6,542 bases of DNA from Streptosporangiaceae bacterium (GTDB lineage: Bacteria; Actinomycetota; Actinomycetes; Streptosporangiales; Streptosporangiaceae). The stretch is taken from assembly GCA_030040415.1 (NCBI GenBank), contig JASHTT010000604.1:1-6542 (forward strand). Direction: 5' to 3'. Under the pieces are notes generated by a model that did not search any database, was not told the origin of the DNA, and was given only the letters and a program-made list of their open reading frames with translations. Shown piece after piece: positions 1 to 5,313 of this stretch. A program made the translations under genes and the position numbers. The stretch's first letter is position 1. Each line of letters begins with the position of its first letter.

Positions 1-620
1 GACCGGTGGCTGTAGACGACTCCCTTGGGATGCCCGGTCGTCCCGCTCGTGTAGCACATCGCCGCGGCCGACCGCTCATCCAGCTCCGGCCAGGCGAACG
101 TGGCAGGCTGCGCCGCCAGCAGGGCATCGTAGCTATGAACGGGAACGGCACAGCCCGCCAGCGCGGCCGGAGCAACGAACTCCGTCTCCCCCTCGGCCGC
201 GGTGACGATCACGTGGCGGATGCCCGGCGCATGCGGCAGCACTTGGGCAAGCAGCGGCGCCAGCGTGGCATCCACGATCACGACGTCGTCCCCGGCGTGG
301 TCGGCGATGTAGCCGATGACCTGCGGGTCGAGGCGCAGGTTGAGGGTGTGCAGGACCGCACCCATGGAGGGAATTGCGAGGTATGCCTCGAGGTGCTCGG
401 CGTTGTTCCACATCAGGGTCGCGACGCGCTGGTCGCTGTCGACGCCGAGTTCGCGCAGCGCGTTCGCAAGCTGGGCAGCTTTCGCGCCGGTAGTCGCGTA
501 GGTCTGCCGGCGGGTGCCGGCGGACGTACAGGTGACGACCTCGCTGTCGCCGTACGACGTCGTGCCATGCCGCATGATCGCGGCCACTGTGAGTGGAATG
601 TCCATCATTGTGCTGCGCAC
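1..620 (-). CDS. AMP-forming acyl-CoA synthetase (fatty-acid--CoA ligase), N-terminal part, cut by window edge
   Basis: This is an ANL-superfamily adenylating enzyme. The family activates a carboxylic acid with ATP to an acyl-AMP and transfers it to CoA in the cytosol. About 206 residues are visible of the roughly 540 usual for the family; the rest lies beyond the left edge. The diagnostic ATP-binding loop YTSGTTGHPKG is at residues 190-200, followed by VVYSHR. The preceding stretch (MWNNAEHLEAYLAIPSMG, then HTLNLRL near residue 91) is typical of the medium/long-chain fatty-acyl-CoA synthetase branch. I place the start at GTG 618-620, giving VRSTMMDIPLTV, because AGGGGG sits seven bases upstream. 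The in-frame ATGs at 606-608 and 603-605 lack this spacing. It lies 132 bp downstream of the sigma-factor gene on the same strand, with its own candidate promoter. Substrate chain length cannot be read from this fragment. The family call is very safe. Confidence 0.93.
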   Translation of the reverse strand, partial: MRSTMMDIPLTVAAIMRHGTTSYGDSEVVTCTSAGTRRQTYATTGAKAAQLANALRELGVDSDQRVATLMWNNAEHLEAYLAIPSMGAVLHTLNLRLDPQVIGYIADHAGDDVVIVDATLAPLLAQVLPHAPGIRHVIVTAAEGETEFVAPAALAGCAVPVHSYDALLAAQPATFAWPELDERSAAAMCYTSGTTGHPKGVVYSHR

Positions 621-627
621 CGGACAA

Positions 628-633
628 CCCCCT
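628..633 (-). promoter_or_regulatory. Ribosome binding site of the acyl-CoA synthetase gene
   Basis: Read on the minus strand this is AGGGGG, seven bases before GTG 618-620. It decides the GTG start over the two ATG codons a few residues further in. Confidence 0.65.
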
Positions 634-686
634 GCGGATCGTGGTTGCCGACAACGCCCCGGAGTGGCGTGCCTCTGTGTGTGTGG

Positions 687-715
687 ATTGTGCCACGACA
701 GCCGCCGGTCGTCAG
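687..715 (-). promoter_or_regulatory. Candidate sigma-70-type promoter for the acyl-CoA synthetase gene
   Basis: On the minus strand a CTGACG hexamer (710-715) and a CACAAT hexamer (687-692) are separated by exactly 17 bases. Each matches the housekeeping consensus at four of six positions. The predicted start would be near position 680, giving a leader of about 60 bases before the GTG. Such matches occur by chance, so this is only a candidate. Confidence 0.35.
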
Positions 716-752
716 CCCGCGAGAACTAGGGACGTGCGCTGAGCCGGGGCGC

Positions 753-1463
753 TTACTCAGGCTGGAGTTCTGCGTCGATCCGCAGCTTCGCGACCGCACG
801 GGACACCGTGCTCTTCACCGTGCCGAGGCTGACGCCTAGCACCTCGGCCACCTCCGCCTCGGTCATGTCGTCGTAGAACCGCAACATGACGGCGGCCCGC
901 ATCCGCTGCGGCAGGCGGTCGACGGCGCGCCGCAGCGACTCCTGGAGGTCGCTATTGACCGAGTGATCTGCCACCGCCTGGTCGGGGATCTCATCGGTCG
1001 GGAACTCGTCCAGCCGACGTCGGCGCCACCAGGAGATATGCGTGTTGACCATCGCCCGGCGCACGTAGCCGTCGAGCGCCGCCCGGTCTTCGATCCTGTC
1101 CCACGCCAGGTAAGTCTTGGCCAGCGCCGACTGCACCAGATCCTCGGCGTCCGCGCGATTGCCTGTCAGCAGGTACGCGGTATGCAGCAGCGCCCTGCCG
1201 CGCGCGGCGACATAGTCGCGGAACGCGGGGTCGTCAGACCGGCATGCCAACTGCTCGACACCGGTACCGGCATCGGCGGACGTCGGGAGTGACCCCTTAG
1301 CCTGAGTTGTCGTACCAACGTCGGCCTTTGGCCGGCTTTCCGGATCGGACGCCGAGCCCGTCCTCGCCCGCGGCAGCCGGATCTCTGGCACTGAAGCCGG
1401 GCGGCTCCCCACGGCAGCCACGCTGCCGGTGTCAGCCGCGCGATGATCGTCCTCGACGCTCAC
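753..1463 (-). CDS. SigE-family ECF RNA polymerase sigma factor with N-terminal extension
   Basis: A 236-residue sigma-70-family protein that would direct RNA polymerase to a specific promoter set. Residues about 80-148 form sigma region 2 (FRDYVAARGRALLHTAYLLTG, then DAEDLVQSALAKTYLAWDRI, ending in WWRRRR). Residues about 173-228 form region 4, with LPQRMRAAVMLRFYDDMTEAE and the helix-turn-helix around EVAEVLGVSLGTVKSTVSRA. This pattern is the actinobacterial SigE-type ECF family (SigE-fam_strep). Residues 1-78 are a Ser/Ala/Pro/Gly-rich, probably disordered extension beyond the usual 160-180-residue length. The GTG at 1461-1463 is the furthest start, with only a weak Shine-Dalgarno sequence, and a shorter start (for example TTG near residue 71) is possible. 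No anti-sigma gene is adjacent. It is divergent from the DPBB-MauE pair, so it may control that unit or itself; that is inference. Confidence 0.92.
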   Translation of the reverse strand: MSVEDDHRAADTGSVAAVGSRPASVPEIRLPRARTGSASDPESRPKADVGTTTQAKGSLPTSADAGTGVEQLACRSDDPAFRDYVAARGRALLHTAYLLTGNRADAEDLVQSALAKTYLAWDRIEDRAALDGYVRRAMVNTHISWWRRRRLDEFPTDEIPDQAVADHSVNSDLQESLRRAVDRLPQRMRAAVMLRFYDDMTEAEVAEVLGVSLGTVKSTVSRAVAKLRIDAELQPE

Positions 1464-1497
1464 ACACCAACCGTACCCAGCACTAACAGGAAGCAGT

Positions 1498-1516
1498 CCG
1501 TTACCCAGCGTAACGG
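1498..1516. repeat. Perfect inverted repeat, candidate operator upstream of the sigma factor gene
   Basis: CCGTTAC (1498-1504) and GTAACGG (1510-1516) are exact reverse complements around the 5-base centre CCAGC. It lies 35-53 bases upstream of the sigma-factor start codon, where a dimeric regulator could overlap the promoter. The regulator is unknown. Confidence 0.5.
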
Positions 1517-1629
1517 CGCGTCGCAGCGACGACCGGCTGAGCGGGCGAGCGACCGGACGAGGATGTCCAAACCGCTTGACGGCGGCGGCATAACGTACGC
1601 ATCGTCAGTGAGCCGGACAGTATCAACAA

Positions 1630-1711
1630 CCCGATCTGAACAGGAACAACCCCTGATCCGAGCCAGTAAACGGCCCGATCTGACCGGGAATGTGGCGGAT
1701 CTGACCCGGCA
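1630..1711 (+). repeat. Three phased direct repeats with core GATCTGA
   Basis: Three related 18-base units begin at 1630 (CCCGATCTGAACAGGAAC), 1674 (CCCGATCTGACCGGGAAT) and 1694 (GGCGGATCTGACCCGGCA). The GATCTGA cores start at 1633, 1677 and 1698, so the spacings are 44 and 21 bases. These are close to four and two helical turns and put all copies on roughly one DNA face. They lie just upstream of the DPBB gene and are candidate binding sites for a regulator of the DPBB-MauE unit. Confidence 0.5.
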
Positions 1712-1723
1712 GCGTGTCAGGTC
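1698..1723 (+). repeat. Inverted repeat / leader hairpin just before the DPBB gene
   Basis: GATCTGAC (1698-1705) pairs with GTCAGGTC (1716-1723) at seven of eight positions across a 10-base spacer, with a G-T wobble if transcribed. It ends six bases before the ribosome binding site. It reuses the last direct-repeat core, so it may be an operator half-site pair or a small leader hairpin. Confidence 0.4.
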
Positions 1724-1729
1724 TAGCTC

Positions 1730-1735
1730 GGGAGG
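1730..1735 (+). promoter_or_regulatory. Ribosome binding site of the DPBB gene
   Basis: GGGAGG lies five bases before ATG 1741. It favours that ATG over the upstream in-frame GTG at 1714, which has no comparable site and overlaps the inverted repeat. Confidence 0.75.
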
Positions 1736-1740
1736 CGTGG

Positions 1741-2910
1741 ATGCTAGGCGCGCGTGTCGGCAAGGCGTGTTGCGACCGCTGCGCGGATGCCACCCGGGAA
1801 TTCGACGGCGCGGCGGCGGCCCGGCGCCGCCTGCTGAAGGCCGCAGTGTTCCGGCCAGGCGAAGAACCAGCCGGTCGGCTCAGGATGTCGGCGCCGGGAT
1901 CCGCTACCGCCGCGCTTCAGCCGCAGCGCGTGACATTACCGGGATCCGACGATCAGACACCGCCCGGTGCGCCGCACGCGGCCGCCATGCCCGGACCCGA
2001 GCCCGAAGCCGACCCAGTGGGTGCGGGCTGGCCGGATTCCGCGCTGCTGCCGCGTGCTGTCTGCGGAACCGTCCTCGACGTCAGTCCGCAGGTCCTGGTA
2101 CTCGATGACGGCGGCGTCGAGCGGCGATTCGCCTTAGCTGCGGACGCGGTCGCGTGGCGCGGCGCGGCGCTTGAGCCCGGCGCACTACGCGCGGGAGACA
2201 GTGCGGTGGTGCGGCTTCCGCCAGGCAGTCGCAATGTCGCCGACCGGATGTGGGCGAACCTCGGGCGGGTGACCGGGATAATCACCGAGCGCAAGGGCAA
2301 CAGGCTCGTCGTGGATGAGGGCGCCACCCGGGACCGTCAGGTGGTGGTGATCCAGCCCCGGGTCGCCGGGCGGATCCAGGTGCGCTTCCCCACGCTGGAG
2401 CCCGGCTACCTGATCGACGTCATCGGCGTGCGCCGTGAGGAAGAACTCGACGGAGTGGTCCCGGCTACCTCGCAGCCGACGTATCCCGCCGACAAGCCCC
2501 CGGCCGCACCACTCATCAGCCGGTACTCGCGCACCGTCATCAGCGGGTCGGCGACCTGGCACGAGGCGCATGACGAGCCGCCGACCCTGCTCGGGGTGTG
2601 CTATCCCGCGCTGGACCCGCAGGGCCGGTGCGCCGAGGACGCAGCCAGCGGCAGCAGGCGCGGCTACGAGCGACTGCCGTACCTCGCGATCGGCAGCGTC
2701 CTGCAGGTCACCAACGAGTGCTCGGGGAATGCGTGCCTGCTGCCAGTCACCGGATGCGGTCCGATGGCCCGGCTGTTCAACGACCGGTGCGTCACGTGCG
2801 GTACCTCCCCGCGGGGCAGAATCGCAGACCTCAGCCTGGCCGCCTTCGTGGCGCTCGGCGGCGAGCTCGAGCGGGGCTGCTTCAACGCCACCATCACAGT
2901 CGGCGCCTGA
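1741..2910 (+). CDS. Cysteine-rich protein with C-terminal RlpA-like double-psi beta-barrel domain
   Basis: A 389-residue protein without an established name. Residues 10-14 are CCDRC, a CxxC motif. Residues 40-100 are Pro/Ala-rich linker. Residues about 105-235 look like two beta-rich OB/DUF5666-like modules (VCGTVLDVSPQVLVLDDGG, then GRVTGIITERKGNRLVVDEG). Residues about 265-389 resemble the RlpA-type barrel: SGSATWHEA at the start, LAIGSVLQVTN in the middle, and GRIADLSLAAFVALGG near the end. The DRGP motif of RlpA is replaced by GCGP (338-341), so lytic transglycosylase activity is doubtful. There are twelve cysteines, eight in the barrel, including a second CxxC at 350-353. RRRLLKA (28-34) looks like a Tat motif, but no hydrophobic segment follows and no signal peptide or membrane span is visible. 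The stop overlaps the start of the MauE-like gene, implying joint function. An in-frame TGA at 1702-1704 limits any longer start. Confidence 0.85.
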   Translation: MLGARVGKACCDRCADATREFDGAAAARRRLLKAAVFRPGEEPAGRLRMSAPGSATAALQPQRVTLPGSDDQTPPGAPHAAAMPGPEPEADPVGAGWPDSALLPRAVCGTVLDVSPQVLVLDDGGVERRFALAADAVAWRGAALEPGALRAGDSAVVRLPPGSRNVADRMWANLGRVTGIITERKGNRLVVDEGATRDRQVVVIQPRVAGRIQVRFPTLEPGYLIDVIGVRREEELDGVVPATSQPTYPADKPPAAPLISRYSRTVISGSATWHEAHDEPPTLLGVCYPALDPQGRCAEDAASGSRRGYERLPYLAIGSVLQVTNECSGNACLLPVTGCGPMARLFNDRCVTCGTSPRGRIADLSLAAFVALGGELERGCFNATITVGA

Positions 2911-3863
2911 TGTTCTGCGCCGTGCGCGAAGCGCAGCTGCCGCTGGTTGCGGGCTTGCTGCTGTGCGGCAGCGCAGCCAAGCTGGTCCAGTTGTTCCGCA
3001 CCGGAGTCGTTGGCGCCGGGTCGGGTCCTGTCGTGCTGTTCCCGACCCGGCTGCGGGGGCCGCTCGCGGTCGCGATCTGCGTCGCGGAAGGCGGCGTAGG
3101 CGCCGGGCTGATCGTGACATGGGGAGAGCGCGGTACCCAGGCCCCTACCTTCTTCCTGCGGCTCGCCGCGAGCCTGCTCTTCATCGTCGCGACGTGTGCG
3201 CTGATCGAGCTGCGGGCTAGCCGCCCGGACGTCGGCTGCGGCTGCTTCGGCGACTTCAGCACGACTCCAGTCAGCGTGCGGACCATCGCCAGGTCGGCGA
3301 TTCTCGCCATCGCGTCGCTGGTGACGATCAGGCTCCCGCCGCTCGCGGTGCCCAAGCCCTCCGCCGTTCCCGAGCTTGTCATGATCTGCGTGCCCGAGCT
3401 CATCTTGCTGGCTCTGCTCTCACCGGAAATCGGCGAGGCGCTCATCCGGCTCGGCTACAGCGAGCCGTGCGAGCTACACGACGTGCCAGTCGAGCGGACC
3501 GTATCCGCGCTGCGCCGCAGCAAGCAGTGGCGGCGCAACGTTGCCTTGGTCTCCTCGGACCAGCCCGTCGACGTCTGGCGCGAACTGTGCTGGCGTTACC
3601 TGGTGTACCCGAGCGGCTATGCCGACGGCCAAGCCGACGCGGTATTCGCTGTGTCGCTCAGGCAGCGGCCGCCCACGGTACGGTACGCCCTCGTCAACCG
3701 GGTCACCGGTCAGCCGCTGCAGATGCCCGCCCGGGCGCCGGGGCGCTGGCGCGGCTGGACGGGCGGGCTGCCCGCCCGCGCCAGCGTTGCGTCGGTAGCC
3801 GCCCCGGTGCAGCGGACAACGGGCCGCGGGCAGCCCAATCTGCCGTTCTCTAGCGATCTCTAG
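2910..3863 (+). CDS. MauE/DoxX-family redox-associated membrane protein with C-terminal cytosolic-type domain
   Basis: A 317-residue integral membrane protein. Hydrophobic segments lie at about residues 11-29, 48-71, 81-101, 124-142 and 153-171. The motif VGCGCFGD (108-115; Cys110 and Cys112), followed by FSTTPVSVRTIARS, is the hallmark of MauE-like proteins. MauE itself is needed in methylotrophs to mature the disulfide-rich small subunit of methylamine dehydrogenase. No mau genes are visible here, so the substrate must differ. Residues about 180-317 form a soluble tail (SEPCELHDVPVERTVSALRR, then VDVWRELCWRYLVYP) ending in a Pro/Gly/Arg-rich, probably disordered segment. The ATG shares its A with the preceding TGA stop (TGATG) and has no clear Shine-Dalgarno sequence, so translation is probably coupled to the cysteine-rich DPBB gene, an attractive candidate partner or substrate. 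The family assignment is firm; the function is inferred. Confidence 0.88.
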   Translation: MFCAVREAQLPLVAGLLLCGSAAKLVQLFRTGVVGAGSGPVVLFPTRLRGPLAVAICVAEGGVGAGLIVTWGERGTQAPTFFLRLAASLLFIVATCALIELRASRPDVGCGCFGDFSTTPVSVRTIARSAILAIASLVTIRLPPLAVPKPSAVPELVMICVPELILLALLSPEIGEALIRLGYSEPCELHDVPVERTVSALRRSKQWRRNVALVSSDQPVDVWRELCWRYLVYPSGYADGQADAVFAVSLRQRPPTVRYALVNRVTGQPLQMPARAPGRWRGWTGGLPARASVASVAAPVQRTTGRGQPNLPFSSDL

Positions 3864-3886
3864 GTCAGACGGTAGACGAGCCAAGA

Positions 3887-3918
3887 CAGCTGCATAGCAG
3901 TGACGTGCTGGCCAGCTG
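3887..3918. terminator. Candidate bidirectional terminator hairpin between convergent genes
   Basis: Outer arms CAGCTG (3887-3892) and CAGCTG (3913-3918) pair. After a two-base mismatch, inner arms TAGCA (3895-3899) and TGCTG (3906-3910) pair, including one T-G wobble, with a 6-base loop. It fills the 56-bp gap between the MauE-like stop and the ATPase stop, where a terminator for both is expected. There is no U-tract. Confidence 0.4.
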
Positions 3919-3919
3919 C

Positions 3920-5101
3920 TCAGGCGGGCTGCGCGCGGAGGAACCGGCCGAAGTGCGGCACTGTAAAGGCGATCAGGCCACGCTCGGAGCTGTAGATCAG
4001 GCCCTTCTTAATCAGGTTGTCGCGGGCGGGCGACACGCTCGACGGCTTACGGCCGAGCTCCTCTGCGACCTGCGCGGTTTGCACCGGCTCGTCCCCCAGC
4101 AGTGCCATCGCGCGCATGTACTCCCGCTCGGCCGGCGTCGCCCGTTCGTACCTGCTGCCGAAGAAGCCGATGGCCAGCTCACCGGATGCCAGTGGCGCCG
4201 CGACGCTCACGTCGTGCGCCGTCACCGGGCTGGCTGCGGCCACGTCCCAGGTCACCTTGCCGTAAGCCTGGACGAAGTACGGATACCCGTCAGCCGCCGC
4301 GTACAGCGCATCGAGCGCCGCCCGCTCGAAGTCGGCGCCCTCGCGCCTGGCCGGCGCCAGCAGGGCTATGTCGGCGGACTCCCGGTCCAGCCGGTCGATC
4401 GCCACGTAGCGGAACAGCCGCTCGGAGTAGCTCTTGCTGGCCGACAGCACCGAAGGCAGGTGCGGCAGGCCCGCGCCGACGACAATGAGCGGTCCATTGA
4501 CCTGGGAAAGCTCGTGGCAGGCCGCGCACAAAGCGGAGATGTCACCGGCAGGCACGTCCTGCATCTCGTCCACGAACAGGGCTATGCCCACGCCAAGGTC
4601 GGCCGCGACGGACGCGGCATCGGCCAGCAGTTCGGTCAGGTCGACCTCGAGGTCACCCGAGTCGGCCCGGCCGCGCACGGCAGGCGCGTCGATGCCGAGC
4701 TGGGTAACGATCGAGCCCTTCGGCGCCCTGGCGTCTCGGGCGGCAAAGGCCTTCAGTACGCCAAGGAAATGGTCGATGCGGTCTGGTGCCCGGTGCCGCG
4801 GCGCGAGTTCGCGTACCGCCATGTGCAGAGCGCTGGCGACCGGGCGCCTGATCGACTGGTCCGGCCGGGCCTCGAGCTTGCCTGTGCCCCACAACCGCTG
4901 CATCGCCATCGACCGGAAAGCGTTGAGCAGCACGGTCTTGCCGACGCCACGCAGGCCGGTCAGCACCATGCTGCGTTCGGGCCGCCCGCGCGCGACCCGT
5001 TCCAGCACGACCTCGAACTGAGCGATCTCACGGTCACGGCCGGCCAGTTCAGGCGGCCGCTGGCCCGCTCCCGGGGCGTACGGGTTCCGCACTGGATCCA
5101 T
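3920..5101 (-). CDS. AAA/Orc1-like P-loop ATPase with C-terminal winged-helix domain
   Basis: A 393-residue cytosolic ATPase of the AAA_16/Orc1-Cdc6-like group. Walker A is GLRGVGKT (49-56), Walker B is IALFVDEMQD (173-182), and a sensor-1-like strand LIVVGAGLP is at 205-213. The N-terminal ELAGRDREIAQFE (19-30) is the usual lead-in to this fold. Residues about 318-390 form a winged helix (ATPAEREYMRAMALLGDEPV, AQVAEELGRKPSSVSPARDN, IKKGLIYSSERG), suggesting DNA or protein binding. I chose ATG 5099-5101 because the conserved fold starts right after it; the open frame extends to 5317 but with atypical residues. No Shine-Dalgarno sequence precedes this ATG, and a CATACT hexamer lies 11-16 bases upstream, so a leaderless or nearly leaderless mRNA is possible. 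Orphan members of this family are common in actinobacteria. Whether it acts in replication, regulation or signalling cannot be told. Confidence 0.88.
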   Translation of the reverse strand: MDPVRNPYAPGAGQRPPELAGRDREIAQFEVVLERVARGRPERSMVLTGLRGVGKTVLLNAFRSMAMQRLWGTGKLEARPDQSIRRPVASALHMAVRELAPRHRAPDRIDHFLGVLKAFAARDARAPKGSIVTQLGIDAPAVRGRADSGDLEVDLTELLADAASVAADLGVGIALFVDEMQDVPAGDISALCAACHELSQVNGPLIVVGAGLPHLPSVLSASKSYSERLFRYVAIDRLDRESADIALLAPARREGADFERAALDALYAAADGYPYFVQAYGKVTWDVAAASPVTAHDVSVAAPLASGELAIGFFGSRYERATPAEREYMRAMALLGDEPVQTAQVAEELGRKPSSVSPARDNLIKKGLIYSSERGLIAFTVPHFGRFLRAQPA

Positions 5102-5111
5102 AGCACAGGAG

Positions 5112-5117
5112 AGTATG
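5112..5117 (-). promoter_or_regulatory. Possible -10 element for a short-leader ATPase transcript
   Basis: On the minus strand CATACT matches TATAAT at four of six positions and ends ten bases before the ATG, so a transcript would start at or within a few bases of the start codon. No acceptable -35 lies 16-18 bases upstream, so support is weak. Confidence 0.22.
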
Positions 5118-5210
5118 GGCCGATCTACGAGATTCCTTAGATTGGCGTAGAAAACGCTGCCGGCGTGTCTTCGGGCATTCAGCGTCCTGGCGGCTGGGCC
5201 CTTGGCCGCA

Positions 5211-5242
5211 GCCCGCCAGGCCGCTGGACCGGCCTGGCGGGC
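5211..5242 (-). terminator. Strong GC-rich hairpin downstream of the CtaG-like gene
   Basis: GCCCGCCAGGCC (5211-5222) and GGCCTGGCGGGC (5231-5242) are perfect 12-bp inverted arms with an 8-base loop, about 70 bases past the CtaG-like stop. There is no T-run after it on either strand, but U-tract-poor hairpin terminators are common in actinomycetes. It would insulate the ATPase gene from upstream transcription. Confidence 0.5.
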
Positions 5243-5293
5243 GCCCGCGCGTCTCCATGTGCGGCCATTAAAGCGCGCGTCCCCAGTCAACAC

Positions 5294-5310
5294 GTCCGGC
5301 GCAGCCGGAC
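5294..5310 (-). terminator. Compact hairpin just after the CtaG-like stop codon
   Basis: GTCCGGC (5294-5300) and GCCGGAC (5304-5310) pair perfectly around a 3-base loop, three bases past the TGA stop at 5314-5316. It could be the primary terminator or a 3'-end stabiliser, with the longer hairpin at 5211-5242 as backup. No clear U-tract follows. Confidence 0.4.
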
Positions 5311-5313
5311 GGT

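Larger units (their letters stand above)
1464..1740. promoter_or_regulatory. Divergent intergenic control region between the sigma factor and the DPBB-MauE unit
   Basis: These 277 bases separate two genes that start outward, so both promoters should be here. I see no coding region with convincing composition. The region is less GC-rich than its flanks. It contains a perfect 7-bp inverted repeat on the sigma-factor side and a cluster of GATCTGA repeats on the DPBB side, listed separately. A TTGACG hexamer at 1576-1581 resembles a -35 box, but no good -10 lies 16-18 bases away. I could not assign either promoter with confidence. Confidence 0.6.

Noticed and set aside
6..839. Long plus-strand open frame across the acyl-CoA synthetase and the 3' end of the sigma factor gene
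   Set aside because: It is antisense to two clearly recognisable genes, spans their intergenic gap, and its translation is Arg/Gly/His-rich with no domain; it is a high-GC shadow frame.
1576..1602. Plus-strand promoter built on TTGACG at 1576-1581
   Set aside because: No -10-like hexamer lies 16-18 bases downstream; the AT-rich TAACGT begins only nine bases after it.
1822..1842. Tat signal peptide in the DPBB protein (RRRLLKA)
   Set aside because: No hydrophobic core follows; the next residues are AVFRPGEEPAGR. The other two frames also lack a hydrophobic stretch, so a simple frameshift does not restore one.
1443..2108. Plus-strand open frame running from the sigma-factor start through the control region into the DPBB gene
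   Set aside because: Very Arg/Ser-rich translation, overlaps the repeats and the DPBB gene in another frame, and has no supporting ribosome binding site.
3905..5140. 411-codon plus-strand open frame antisense to the ATPase gene
   Set aside because: The minus strand encodes intact Walker A, Walker B and a winged helix over the same span. The plus-strand translation has no recognisable motif and the biased composition of an antisense GC-rich frame.
5267..5290. Minus-strand promoter with TTGACT (5285-5290) and TTTAAT (5267-5272)
   Set aside because: Both hexamers are good matches to consensus, but the spacer is only 12 bases, too short for a normal sigma-70 promoter, and the transcript would run into the 12-bp hairpin.
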